A DNA stretch of 64,000 bases, from contig OY987299.1 of NCBI GenBank assembly GCA_963920635.1, positions 127,225,373 through 127,289,372 on the forward strand. The letters are read 5' to 3'. Source of the DNA: Pseudeuparius sepicola (Eukaryota > Arthropoda > Insecta > Coleoptera > Anthribidae). A program made the translations under genes and the position numbers. Numbering within the stretch: position 1 is the stretch's first letter; each line of letters starts with the position of its first letter. Positions 42,411 through 56,680 of the stretch are shown piece by piece. The notes beneath the pieces were generated by a model. That model saw only the letters and a program-made list of their open reading frames with translations. It made no database searches and was not told the origin of the DNA.

Positions 42411-43439
42411 CACTTTTTTTCATTACGACATGTATTGACTCCTCTATAACAAAATGATGTCTGTTTATGCTGCACACGCTGGAAACTATATCCATCATAT
42501 CTGTCACGTGATACTTTGGTTAAAGTATGTTTATATATGAAATATATACGATAAATATTCAGACTCCAATAATACGGAAACATTCACGTATGTGGCAACG
42601 CCACCCACGTCATTCCGTATGCCGCTCAATCAAAACATTAGTAGATCTACCAGCGATTTATTATAGTGTAAATCTTACTTATTCTTATTATTATAATGGT
42701 AGGGTCTCATTCAAGTGTCCAGGAATTGTTTTATGAAGTTTGTAAAATTTCGTCAAGTACTTACCCTATCATGGTTTAAACACAATTCTAAATAGCATTA
42801 AACCACATTGTTACAAAATCAAGTGTGTTTTGTGATTGAAACTACTCTCATATATTCAAGCGCCCTCTCTGAGATTGCACCAATCGACCTGCACCGTTTC
42901 AAGGTAGAAAGCGGGTCGCCAATCTACGCACATACCAATTCCTTCAACTCGACCGATCAGTTCCAGCGCTCTCTTACTTCTACCCCAGTTCTCGTATCCC
43001 GCACTCGCGAAACGAGACCCTCGGGACCCCCGGCACCCGTAGAGCCGCAAAACTGAAAACTCGCCGAACAGTTTCCTTTAGCGATAACGCGGCCCGGCCT
43101 AATTTCGCACGGTCGGGTTCAGGTGCTCGCGCCTTCGAATTTTGCCGAATTGCCGCCAACTTCAGAGCCTAATTAGGAGCGCCGTGTTTGGATTATAAAT
43201 GTGGGAGATTTGTGAGCGGGGATCGTTATGCGCTAGTTAAACTAAACGATGCGAGTTCTTCATATTTGCCAAACGTGCCGAACATATCGGCAGAAAAGTG
43301 AATATGTTCATAGCTTTCTTTGCAACCGTGCAATAAAGTTTGCTATTTGCTGTTTTCTGACTCAGATGGAATAATGTTGGAATCTGTGCTGAACGACATA
43401 ATGTGCGAATGCGCTGCTCAAAAAGTTATTAACAATTTA
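42411..43439. other. Noncoding DNA with a GC-rich island (about 43030-43250)
   Basis: The island (cgataacgcggcccggccta) has no domain-bearing frame. Candidate conserved noncoding or promoter region, unassigned. Confidence 0.35.
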
Positions 43440-44275
43440 AGATATAAAAAAAATTTAACAAAAAAATTAAAACCGACTTCAAAAATTTGCCCGTATGCAC
43501 ACTCGACTAAAAATTAAAAAAAAAACTACAAAAAATAACAACGACTTCAGAAATTTGTCCATATGCACATTTCAACTAAAATGTTAGAATTTTTTTCTCT
43601 TTCTAAATTGAGTTATCTTTGGCTTTGGTGACAGTCAAAGCAAGGAATTTAAATCTATTTAGATATGAACACATCATATCCTACATACATCATAACTTAC
43701 TGCCACCGACTCCAAAGATAACTTAATTTTAGAAGGAGAAAAATATTTCTAAAATTTTAGTTGAAATTTGCATGCGGGCAAATTTTTGAAGTCGGTTTTA
43801 ATTTTTTTGTTGAAATTTTTTTATTTCTTATTTTTTAGTGAATTATTAAGAATTACCGAAATCGTTCCAATATTAAATTCCATCCCCTATTTGTCCACCC
43901 TTAGGATTGAAATATTTCTCTTCAAATTTCATTTCTCTTCAAATTTAAATGTGACCACCCCTAAGGTAACCTCTTTCTAATAAAATAAGAATCATCCAAA
44001 TCTGTCCAATAAGAACTTTCATCCCCTATTTATCTACCCTTAGGGGTGGAATTTTTGGGACCACACATAAGGTACCTACTTTCCAATAAAGAAAGAACCA
44101 TCGAAATCGGTCCAATATGCAATTTCATCCCCTATTTTCTACCCTTACCTATGGGTGGAATTTTTTTAAGGTACTCCCTTTCTAAAAAAAAAAGAATCAT
44201 CGAAATCGGTTCAATATGAAATTTCATCCCCTATTTGTCCACCTTTAGGGGTGGAATTTTTTAATAATATATTTT
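43440..44275. repeat. Inverted repeat followed by four-unit tandem array
   Basis: aaaaccgacttcaaaaattt (43470) is mirrored at about 43780-43800. From about 43845 four diverged units of about 110-120 bp each contain atcgaaatcggtccaatat, tttcatcccctatttg and tacccttaggggtggaattt. The aaccgacttcaaa and 'atcggttca' words are typical of 3' regions of RTE-type retrotransposons in insects. No coding is visible, so that class is a guess. Confidence 0.6.
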
Positions 44276-45593
44276 TTTGTAACAATACTTTTATCGAAGA
44301 AAACATTTATATATTATTTTCTTAGAAACTACATATATATCTACTTACGTAATTTTAATTAAGATATTTTTGCTCGTAAACTATAGGCACTCTATAGTAT
44401 GTACAAAACCTCGTTAAACAAACATAATATCTGATATTGGCTTTCCAGGTGGTTATTGTAAATAGTTGAAACTATAAGTACCTATATTTTGCATATGACT
44501 TATTTCGTTTAATTCGATCAATTAATTGAAATATTCACAGCAATTTAAAAATAACTCCTAATTTTCGTGTGATACCGCCACTTTGTAGCTATTTTTATTA
44601 TAAGGAAATTGTGGTCCGTGCATTTTTATATCAAAGGAAGGTCATTCTGATGAATTATTTAAGAAACTGTATGGAAATATATTTTGAATATGGATATTTT
44701 GGTCTTAAATTGTTTATAACTTTTTTAGCGGCACACTGACGTAGGTATCCATATCTGATATTTTGTTAAACAAATTAACAATTAATAAAATACACAAAAT
44801 AGCTTTTGTTTCCAGACTCATATAGAGAAGTAACGAAAGATAGAGGGAGCAAAAGCATCAAAATACACATGTTTGTAGTCAACCAACTCCTAATTGAAAT
44901 TTACCAAAGTAAACAAACATTACTTGTGCTAGTTTATTTTCTGAGAAATATTACTTTGGCCACTCACCACACACTTTTTGTGTAGCATTATATAATTAGT
45001 CAATATATCCTAAATAGGCTACAAATTGACAAAAAAAAACACTTTAAAACAAAAAAAATACACACGATTTTTTTTTATTAAAGTGATAATTAGGATATTA
45101 TAATTACAGCGAGATTCAGTTTTCGTTTAAATAATGGAGTTTGTAGCATCACGCATCACTTCAAAAGATATTGGCTCTGTTTACTTTTTGTTGTTACTCT
45201 CTCTATCCTCCTTTTCTCTGAGGTCCCAGACGATTTAATGAAACAGTTAAAAAACTGTTTTCTTATTGAAACTCCTTAAATTTTCTTAATAAACGATAAA
45301 GCGCTATCTACCTAATTTTAAGTCCTCGGCTTTGGTTCTGAGCCATTTAATTTTTTAAAACTTCCTACGTAAGTCGACGCTCTTAACTTCTTATGAACTT
45401 CTTTTTGGGGATTACGTACACTTCTACGCAGAAACCGAGGCCTCGCCCGCCCTTCTCGGGGGGGCTTAAATTTAATTTGAGTTTAACCACGGGAGCTTCT
45501 TAATTTTAATTTCGCCGGGAGTACTTTTTAATTCTGACCGAGGCCGTGGGAGCCGAGATGCTGTCTTTAAAATGCATGACGTTCTTCACAATA
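44276..45593. other. Noncoding DNA
   Basis: AT-rich, with a GC-richer patch at about 45320-45560 showing repeated ggcttaa/cttcttaattttaa words. No frame or RNA found. Confidence 0.35.
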
Positions 45594-46075
45594 ATAAATG
45601 ATGTCTAGTGGCATATCAGATAAAGGATGTCAATTGAAAAAAATGCACTCCAGCCGGTGTAGGGTAACCATTCATGATTTATTGTTTAATTATTACAGGT
45701 ACTAAAAATCTTTCTGTGTTTCATATTCTGGCTTTGACATTGTAGGTTAGAATTTCCACATTCGATACTTACATTAAGTCGCTATATGTCGAATTTTGTG
45801 GGTTGATGAACAAATAGGAAGTTCACATAATCAACAATCATGAATGGTTACCCTACACCCTCTAACCACTCCTAGTAGCTGTAGAAGACGCCGAAGTCTC
45901 CTACATCTCACCGCTACTAACTATATATCAATTGGATTAAATAACACCTATCCGATGGAACCCGTATCTCCGGTAGCTAATACCGGGTTCGAGTCCCGGC
46001 TGGAGTGCATTTTTTTCAATTTATATCCTTTATCTGATATGCCACTAAACATCATTATTTATTATTTAATTATTA
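45594..46075 (+). repeat. Mobile unit with tRNA-like ends
   Basis: About 65 bp at the ends are inverted: agtggcatatcagataaagg, then aaaaatgcactccagccgg on the left; ccggctggagtgcattttt, then cctttatctgatatgccact on the right. The interior matches the spacer of the 55.5-56.7 kb array (tctttctgtgtttcatattc; gtagaagacgccgaagtct). Its right end has a shrunken tRNA-like core (45967-46007). Confidence 0.8.
45967..46007 (+). pseudogene. tRNA-like core lacking the anticodon arm
   Basis: tctccggtagct (acceptor plus start of D arm) runs straight into accgggttcgagtcccgg (T arm) and ctggagt (acceptor). About 32 bases, including the anticodon arm, are missing relative to the copies at 55955 and 56505. 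Confidence 0.7.
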
Positions 46076-46695
46076 CAAATTGTCTACAAAGGTAAATAAA
46101 ATATTACCAATTTTTTCCTTTAGACAATCGTTCAAAGTTGAAAAACCTAAGAGGAAATTTTTATTATCTTCTAACCTAATTGTAAAATGCATAAATGCTC
46201 AACTTTTAGAAAACTTTATTTGGTCCTAATTTAGTATAATATTAGGTACCTAAAATCAGGCTTTGAAGACAAGGACAAGTTTATCATCAATTTTTTGTTC
46301 AATATTTACGCTGAAGGTCATAAAGGAATAAATTGTGTCTCAATATTTGTCCCTGTAGGTTAGGTCAAAAGTAGGGTAGATAGTTAAGTAATCTCTATAT
46401 TCGACCTGTTATATCCCTATAAGTAGGTTTTTGGTCATTTTTAGGTTTATACAGTAACCTAATAAATACTATGAAGTTCATAAAGTTTTTTGAACTTGAA
46501 AGAAGGTCAATATTTCTTATAAAAATTACGATAAAGTAAAATAATCTCAAAACAAGCAGAACAATATTTTGCAGTGTGAAAATGAACCGCGAACACTGAA
46601 CATATAAAGATTGAAGTGTAGCTTGTTTTGTTGCGTAGGTATATAAGTTGTTATTTAAAATTTGGATTATGCATTATCTTCGATAAAGTATTATA

Positions 46696-47161
46696 GGAAC
46701 ATGCTAAACAATACAAGGCTTTTCGTCATTGCTCTTCTTTTTATCGGGCCATAAGGAATATAAAAAATGAAGTCTTTGAAAATGGCCAGATAGATAAGTC
46801 TACGAGTGTTCCAGAAGTATTGCAAACAGTTAACAATACGACATTAGAAGCCTCATATGATGATAATAATTTGGAAGAGTACGAACAAATAGTAAAAGAT
46901 GAATCTCTCCATGGGCAGCATGAAATGAAAAGTCTTGAATTTATAGATGAATGGATTATTCTTGAACATGCGCGGTTTTGTTTTTCTTCCGAAACAGACC
47001 TAATAATCACCTTATTTATTACCTTTATTACCAAAAATAACCCTAATTGCCACTTTAACTTGTTGGTCGCGTTATCCTTTAATAGGGAAAATGTAACTAA
47101 GTATACGGTAAAAATTCTTTATTATGTTTTCCCTGATTCAAGAAATTTTAACTTCGAAGTC
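46696..47161 (+). CDS. Unassigned 150-codon open frame, acidic
   Basis: Open without a stop from about 46696. It begins HAKQYKAFRHCSSFYRAI, continues RNIKNEVFENGQIDKSTSV and EASYDDNNLEEYEQIVKDE, then EFIDEWIILEHARF, and becomes hydrophobic and lower in complexity after about 46985. An ATG at 46914 and alternative starts lie inside; there is none at the beginning, so the 5' end is probably an exon boundary or lost. A basic start, an acidic middle and a 'FI.EW' segment are like the N-terminal part of some insect transposon-derived proteins, but I do not recognise the family. Its length in AT-rich DNA makes a former coding origin likely. Confidence 0.35.
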
Positions 47162-47620
47162 TAAAAATACGTAAAATGGAACTTCACAGTTAAGAATTTA
47201 TTTTCCATCAAACGAACAACGATGTCCTCCATCTTGAAATAAACATGATTAAAAGTTTACCTATATGCAACTATGTTTCAAAATATGAAAAAGTCACACT
47301 TTGGGACACAAAATTAACTCCTTAAAAGTTTGTTTAGCATATTATCTTGTCCTGTTCGAATTTTGTTAATAAACACTTCTGAAGATGAGAAAAAAATATT
47401 GTTTTGTAAATACACAATATACATGAGGCGCACGAGTACTTGCAAAGTCTTTCACCTAAATTCAGAAATATTTTAGGCTCAAGGAAATTTTTGCACAGGT
47501 AACAAAATCCAAATACCTTTAATAATTCCTTATCTCTCCACATATCTATTAGTTATAGGTTATAGGGTCAACAGTAACAGCAGAGACATTTATTGCATCG
47601 GCCGTTTATAGAATACATTA
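47162..47620. other. AT-rich noncoding DNA
   Basis: No feature found. Frames here lack motifs. Confidence 0.4.
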
Positions 47621-48815
47621 ACAGGGTGTAACTGAACTGATAGTCAAAAATGAAACCACGTATTCTTGGAGTCAAAATAAGGGCACTTCTTCATATACTT
47701 TTTTCTCCTATGGGCCATAGGTTTTTTTATACAGAGCGTAGAAATTTAGAGAAAAATGCACGTATTTCTTAGTATCTCTAGAAGTCTACTAGATATTTTC
47801 TTCAAACTTGGCGTGTCACATGAGCGGATGAGATATCAAACTTAAGGTTAATATGAAGCTCCTGAGGCCCCCAGTTACGGAGGTACAGGGTGTTATTAAA
47901 ATTAATTACTTCAGAAAAATATGAATACCCTGTATAATCACATTTTTTAAATTTGTTTTGAGTGGTAAATCCAATGGTTAACAAAAAGTATCTCTTAGTA
48001 TTTTTTCATATTCTCAGCCGTTTCTTAATTATTTTTAAAGGACGGCAATGCTGCAATAAACAAGTCATTTTAAGAATAAATCTAGCAATCTGTGGATGTC
48101 AATTAAACTTGGCATTATTTGAATCATTTGGCTGTCAACTTTGCACTTTAGTATCAATATTTTGAAAAATGATATTTTCATTCGAAGAATAATTGAATGA
48201 CAAGCACTTTTGCTATGGACTTGCCAATGGCAATAATAAACATGCGGAAACGCATAGTTGAGTGTATTGAAAGAGACACCGGTCATTTCGAACATTTAAT
48301 AATTTTATAATAGCATTAGGTACGTTTCTTTTATTAAATAAAGTTTAGATGACATCCACAGTTTGCAAAATTTATTCTTAAAATGACTTGCTTATTGCAG
48401 CATTGCCGTTCTTTGAAAATAATTAGGAAACGGCTGCGAATATGAAAAAATACTAAGAGATACTTTTTGTTAACCATTGGATTCACCACTTAAAACAAAT
48501 TTAAAAAATGCAATTATTCAGGGTATTCATATTTTTCTGAAATAATTAATTTTAGTAATACCCTATATCTCCGCAACTGGGGGACTCAGAAGCTTCATGT
48601 CAACCTTAAGTTTGACAGCTCATCCGTTCATGAAGAAAATATCTCATATACTTCTAGAGATACTAAGAAATATGTGTATTTTTCTCTAAATTTCTACGCT
48701 CTGTATAAAAAAAAACTATGGCCCGTAGGAGAAAAAAATATATGAAGAAGTGCCCTTATTTTGACTCCAAGAATACGTGGTTTCATTTTTGACCATCAGT
48801 TCAGTTACACCCTGT
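47621..48815. mobile_element. Fold-back element, 1.2 kb
   Basis: It reads acagggtgtaactgaactga on the left and tcagttcagttacaccctgt on the right. The arms are nearly perfect for over 500 bp each (gaaaccacgtattcttggag; taaggacggcaatgctgc-type core with complements). Confidence 0.9.
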
Positions 48816-48949
48816 ACTTACCACCGTGTTAATATATAGAAAGAGAAAACTGCTGTTCTTCATAGTCAGATTTAAGTCCAAGTTTAGATATACATTACCT
48901 AATTATTACATTACCTACCTAATTTTTACTATAGACGGGGAGATAATGA

Positions 48950-49620
48950 CACAATATTCTCACAATAATATAAGGTATGAATCAGAGAGTCATCCTGGGT
49001 TCTTCATATGAAAAACTGAGTTTTCATTTATTCGAAAAATAGTATGCATTTTGATATTATTTTAGTCAGGCTGCCATGTGTTTTATAATGAAGTTCAAAA
49101 TAGAAATTACACCCAAAGTGTTATTATTGTCACGTGAACTTGTATTCTAACAATTCATTTTTCTACTTTTCTGAACAGGCTGCCAATGCAAGTTCTCGTT
49201 ATGAAATTGCTTAAAAAGGATGGCATATACCGTTTGCGCATATCCAAGTACAGTTTAAATTGAATGTTATTTAATCATTTAAGCGATTTATTCGATGTCA
49301 AGTGTATATTACTTGGACATGAGAAAACGGTATGCCATCTTTTCTTCAGCAGTTTTATGACAGTTATCATTGGCATTCTGTTCAGAAACGTGGAAAAATT
49401 AAGTATATAGTAAATACAGCTCTTTGAGTCTAACGGTATGCCTATGGTTTTCCGAGGAAATTTTCTATTTTAAACTTCATTATAAAACACATGGCAGCCC
49501 GACTAAACTCATATCAAAACGCATATTTTTCGAATAACTGAAATCTCACTTTTCCATAATATGAAGAACCCAGAATAACTCTCTGATTCATATACTTTAT
49601 TATTGTGAGAATATACGCAA
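48950..49620. mobile_element. Fold-back element, 0.67 kb
   Basis: atattctcacaataataa-type left end (48955) is mirrored by ttattattgtgagaatat (49597-49615). Inner pairs are gctgccatgtgttttataat and its complement near 49475, and ggcatataccgtttgc against aaaacggtatgcca. It lacks the ACAGGGTG end, so it belongs to another family. Confidence 0.8.
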
Positions 49621-51160
49621 GATAATGCCCTTTGAAAGGCATACTGAGTAAAATCACGACCAAAAATCTGACACTATCTCCCGGTCCTACTACTTCAGTG
49701 GCAAATTTTACTAAAGCCCATAAAGTTATATTACCTACTTTTAACTTAAAAATTACTTCCAGTTCATTCCCCACTTTCCACTTTTTTTGCCTCTTATAGA
49801 GGTAAACTGGTTTGGTCAAAATAAATTTCTGACTAATTGGGTATAAAATGTTTGTTGGGGACATAGATATTATACCTATATATAGGTTTGCTAACTTTTT
49901 AAAATGTTATAAAACCCACACATCAATTTTGCACCGCGCCCTTGGCATACAGCCATATTTTTCTGCAACGACTACTAGTAATTCAGTAATTAGTTGTTGT
50001 CTAAATGATTATACAGAGTAGTTTCATCTATGGGGAAAATTCTCCAACGACAATATTCTCATTGATCAATATTCGAGCAGACCGAAACTTTCTGCGTACC
50101 CAACGGAATACACGTCTCCCAGCAAATAACGCTGCCCCGGCGTCTGGCACGGTCGGGACTTGGGACAAAATCCGACATTAGCAAGTTTCGCTGCGTTCCG
50201 AACTCCGAACGCAATCGATAACTTCCGTGGCGCGGATTCGGTGGCGTCCCGCCGCGATTTATTCATCTGACAACTCCCGACGCAACTCCCGGCCGGGTCC
50301 GGCCGTCGGAGCTGCCAACTTCCGGCACGTAGTCCGGCGCGACTGCATTTCGACGGCTGGAATGGAGGGGAGTTTAACAAAGTATTTGGAGAGTGTTGTC
50401 GATGTAACAGCTCAGAGAAATAACCAAGTATACAGGTAGCAACCACCAAAAGTACGCAGAGCCAACGCACAACAAACAGCCAGTTATAGTAAATTGTAGA
50501 ATATATTAAACCATTCTCTCGGCTTTTGAGGGCATTTGTTTTGTTTTCCCACAGAATGTCACATTGTGCGACTGTTTACGTTTGTGTTTTTCGTTATTTG
50601 CGTTTATTCGTTGGTTTAAAGACTATTTTTAGTGTTACTTACGATATAGTGACCGTATCAGTTCTCTATGTGACGAAAAAAGCAAGTATGTGATATATGC
50701 CACAAATAGAATATGGCAGGGCAGATGGTAGCAATTTTCTGGTATAATTCATAAATTATTGGCAATGCGTGTGAGGAAAACACATATCCAACTTTTAAAC
50801 CTATAATTATACATAAAAACGGACTGTGTTTGTGGAACCTGCTACAACTGACAACATAGATAATGGAGATGAGAGTTAAGTATTTTTTTGGTTTAACTTT
50901 CAACAACTATAGGTATAAGATTGAATAATGTATTGTGGTCGTTAGGTGTGGTTAGTATTTTTTAAATTTTCAACTTTCCGATGTTCCTTTGTTTTATTAT
51001 GGCGGTTCAAAACGAGCCCTAAAACTTTCATTTAAAAAATTTTTTTCTAACGCAAAATACGAAGCCTGTAATCAGGCACTAAATATAGGTACGGGAAGAC
51101 CCTGTACAGAGTTGAAGTTAAGATTTAGTTATTTTTAGAACAATTGTCATGGTTACGTAA
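49621..51160. other. Noncoding DNA with a GC-rich island (about 50060-50370)
   Basis: The island (ggcgtcccgccgcgatttat; cccggccgggtccggccgtc) opens frames on both strands (70 and 134 codons) without recognised domains. Opposite frames of equal quality suggest composition, not coding. Confidence 0.35.
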
Positions 51161-51310
51161 TATTTAAAAACCAGAATTACTGAACACCAACGCAGTGTAA
51201 AACCAATAAATTTACCAAGTCCTACTAATAAAACAGCTATAGTAGATCATACTGTTAAACATCCACAAGCTTTTAATTTTGATAATACTGAGATCCTAGA
51301 TGAAGAATAA
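51161..51310 (+). pseudogene. Penelope-like endonuclease C-terminal fragment
   Basis: The frame reads YLKTRITEHQRSV, then TAIVDHTVKHPQAF, then NFDNTEILDEE and a stop. 'LKTRIxEHxR', 'ta..eH...hp..f.f' and 'ilDeE' are the conserved helix text following the GIY-YIG motif of Penelope-like endonucleases. The YVG motif itself is missing (the preceding text is degenerate). A 50-residue relic, on the opposite strand to the 16-17 kb element. Confidence 0.6.
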
Positions 51311-51897
51311 AACTACAACAAAAGACTTACGTTTTGAGCATGGAACAAACATTTAACAAGAAAAAAACCTCTTCTTTTTACAATCATGATATTTTCTTGT
51401 CATATTATTCTCTGGCCACATGTGAATGCAACTTGAGAAAATGAAATATATAAAATCAGGGGTGCCAATGATTTTTTCAATGTACCTATTTATTTTGTAA
51501 ACACATAATATGTGTATAGGTATATTGTTTTGCATGATTCTAGTTTTTATTTAAATTTTTAGCCTCCTAAAATGCACAAGCCCATGGCCTTGGGGAAAAT
51601 TGCTGTTTAACAATAAGAAAATGAGGTTAGGTTTTTGTTATTCTTCACAACAAACAATTCTACTGTGGGGAGATAGGGCATTACTTATCTATGGATTTGT
51701 GGTCGGAGATTGAGATTGTTAATTTCGCAATTCTTTATTTTTCCTGTTGTTAAAGTGTTCAAATGATATTTGGTACTCCAGCACGCACTGATCAAGTATG
51801 TAACAAACTGTGACGATACCAACTTATTCATAACTGTCACTAAAAATATCAAAACGTATTCTTTGATAAAATAAATTTGTGGTAGCTACATAGAATG
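51311..51897. other. AT-rich noncoding DNA
   Basis: Downstream of the Penelope-like fragment. Nothing else supported. Confidence 0.4.
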
Positions 51898-52740
51898 TGT
51901 CCACGTCAAAGCGGTATTATAGGTGTATATGACATTTTTTTTTGCATTACAAACACATTTTTTTGAATTCTGCTATTTTCAGTATCTTGGACTTTAAAAA
52001 AATTATAGAGGGCGCTGGTAGCAGCTTAAAAATAAAAATCGCATCAGGTAAAGTGCCTTTTCTGTGCGAAATATTGAAAAATTTTATTAGAAAAACTTGC
52101 TTAGAATTAAAAAATATGACCTTGCATCAAATTGCAGAACTATTTTTTTTATTTATAATTTTTATAAATATGTATAAATGTAATCATAATTTCAACTTAT
52201 TTATTCTGCCCAAGTTCCTCCATTTTCAGCACACATCTCAACTCTGTTCTTAAATTCTATGTAGCTGTTTTGAATGGTTGAAGGTCAATTGAATTTATAG
52301 CATTTGTAATTTTAATGTTTTAAGAAGATTGAAACAAAAATAAAAGTGATCCGTTTTTGTGTCAGAATAATTTATTTTTGGAGGAACATGGGTAGAATAA
52401 ATAAATTTAAATTATGATTACATTTATAATATTTAAAAAAATTATAAATAAAAAAAATTATTTAGTTCTGTAATTGATTCAACGTCATATTTTTAATTCT
52501 GAGTAAGTTTTTATAATAAAAGTTTTCAATATTTCGCACAGAAAAGGCACTTTACCTGATGCGATTTTTATTTTTAAGCTGCTACCAGCGCGTCCTCTAC
52601 AAATTTTATTAAAGTTAAAGTCCAAGATACTAAACATAATTTTTGGGTGAAGCAAGAGCAGAATACAAAAAATTGTGCTTGTAGTGCAAAAAAATTGTCT
52701 TATACACTTATAATACCGCTTTGCCGTGAACACATCGTAT
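51898..52740. mobile_element. Fold-back element, 0.84 kb
   Basis: tgtccacgtcaaagcggta on the left and taccgctttgccgtgaaca on the right. The arms (ctggtagcagcttaaaaata; gcatcaggtaaagtgccttt) are mirrored at 52530-52600. The frames in each arm are the same palindrome read twice. Confidence 0.85.
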
Positions 52741-55365
<2,625 letters not shown>

Positions 55366-55518
55366 CTAGGGTTCCTGGATATCGATAGTTGGTTATTATT
55401 CGCCCATTTTGGGCATTATAGGGATAGCTATACTAAAATCGAGCAGTCCGTACGCCTGGCGTAAATAGAACCACGTGTTCAATGACGTTCCGCGATTGGT
55501 CGGTAGACTATAAAATTG

Positions 55519-55591
55519 CACTCCAGCCGGGACTTGAACCCGGGACTCCTACTGTGGCCGTAGGCACTTTAATCAACTAAGCTACCGGAGA
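55519..55591 (-). tRNA. tRNA-like unit 1
   Basis: A 73-nt cloverleaf: acceptor TCTCCGG with CTGGAGT (six of seven pairs), TA at 8-9, D arm GCTT/AAGT, perfect anticodon stem CCTAC/GTAGG, perfect T arm CCGGG-TTCAAGT-CCCGG. A and B boxes are intact. Position 33 is G, not the universal U, and bases 34-36 read CCA, so decoding is doubtful. In this copy the D loop reads AGTTGATTA. Confidence 0.5.
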
Positions 55592-55954
55592 TAAGGGTTG
55601 CATCGGCTAGGTGTTATTTATTCCAATTGATATATAGTTAGTAGCGGTGAGATGTAGAAGACTTCGGCGTCTTCTACAGCTACTAGAAGGGGTTAGAGGG
55701 TGTAGGGTGACCATTCATTATTGTTGGTTATGTGAATTTCCTATTTGTTCTTCCACCCACAATATTCGACATATGCAAGTATCGAACGTGGAAATTCTAA
55801 CCTACAATGTCAAAGCCAGAATATGAAACACAGAAAGATTTTTAGTACCTGTAATAATTATAAATAATAAATGATGTTTAGTGGCATATCAGGTAAAGGA
55901 TATCAATTGAAAAAAATGCACTCCAGCCGGGACTTGAACCCGATGGAACCGTTA

Positions 55955-56027
55955 TCTCCGGTAGCTTAGTTGGTTAAAGTGCCTACGGCCACAGTAGGAG
56001 TCCCGGGTTCAAGTCCCGGCTGGAGTG
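55955..56027 (+). tRNA. tRNA-like unit 2
   Basis: Same cloverleaf as unit 1 with D loop AGTTGGTTA. The first acceptor pair (T-T) and G33 are the irregularities. No CCA is encoded; gcat follows. It sits next to a truncated inverted T-arm copy (55918-55942), giving a tight palindrome. Confidence 0.5.
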
Positions 56028-56298
56028 CATTTTTTTCAATTGATATCCTTTACCTGATATGCCACTATACATCATTTATTATTTATAATTATTACAGGTA
56101 CTAAAAATCTTTCTGTGTTTCATATTCTGGCTTTGACATTGTAGGTTAGAATTTCCACGTTCGATACTTGCATTAAGTCGCTATATGTCGAATATTGTGG
56201 GTGGAAGAACAAATAGGAAGTTTACATAACCAACAATAATGAATGGTTTCCCTACACCCTCTAACCCCTTCTAGTAGATGTAGAAGACGCCGAAGTCT

Positions 56299-56423
56299 GT
56301 GACTTTGTTTATATCTACTGCCGCTATAACTTGGATAGACTTTAGTTTGAATCTAGTTCCTAGAGAGCGCTTGGTGCGAACTTCGTGATGAATTAAATTC
56401 ATTTTCAACACACTGTATGTTTC
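56299..56423 (+). mobile_element. 125-bp insertion with 14-bp target duplication
   Basis: agacgccgaagtct occurs on both sides (56285-56298 and 56424-56437) and only once in the uninterrupted spacer copies. The first 120 bases (gtgactttgtttatatctac...cacactgtat) are, by eye, identical to 57858-57977 inside the fold-back element 1.5 kb away. Confidence 0.85.
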
Positions 56424-56504
56424 AGACGCCGAAGTCTTCTACATCTCACCGCTACTAACTATATATCAATTGGAATAAATAACACCTAGCCGATGGAACC
56501 CTTA

Positions 56505-56577
56505 TCTCCGGTAGCTTAGTTGGTTAAAGTGCCTACGGCCACAGTAGGAGTCCCGGGTTCAAGTCTCGGCTGGAGTG
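56505..56577 (+). tRNA. tRNA-like unit 3
   Basis: As unit 2, with one T-arm change (CTCGG, wobble-paired). Same tail sequence follows. Confidence 0.5.
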
Positions 56578-56680
56578 CATTTTTTTCAATTGATATCCTT
56601 TACCTGATATGCCACTAAACATCATTTATTATTTATAATTATTACAGGTACTAAAAATCTTTCTATAAAATTGCACCCGA

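Larger units (their letters stand above)
55500..56680. repeat. Palindromic array of tRNA-like units
   Basis: One tRNA-like sequence on the minus strand and two on the plus strand are arranged around a centre near 55944. The spacer (tgtttcatattctggctttg, gtaggttagaatttccac, gaagacgccgaagtcttcta) appears inverted on the left (55600-55860) and forward on the right (56085-56290, 56424-56500). Each tRNA-like body is followed by atttttttcaattgatatcc and ctgatatgccacta. The left half is 0.2-0.8 kb from the neuroligin acceptor, i.e. in its upstream intron. Confidence 0.85.

Noticed and set aside
45844..46095. 83-codon frame crossing the tRNA-like unit
   Set aside because: It reads through the spacer and the tRNA-like end. 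The same DNA elsewhere does not keep the frame.
55519..56577. Functional tRNA genes with a defined anticodon
   Set aside because: Cloverleaves are good but U33 is replaced by G and the units lie in a mobile palindrome. Kept as tRNA-like only.
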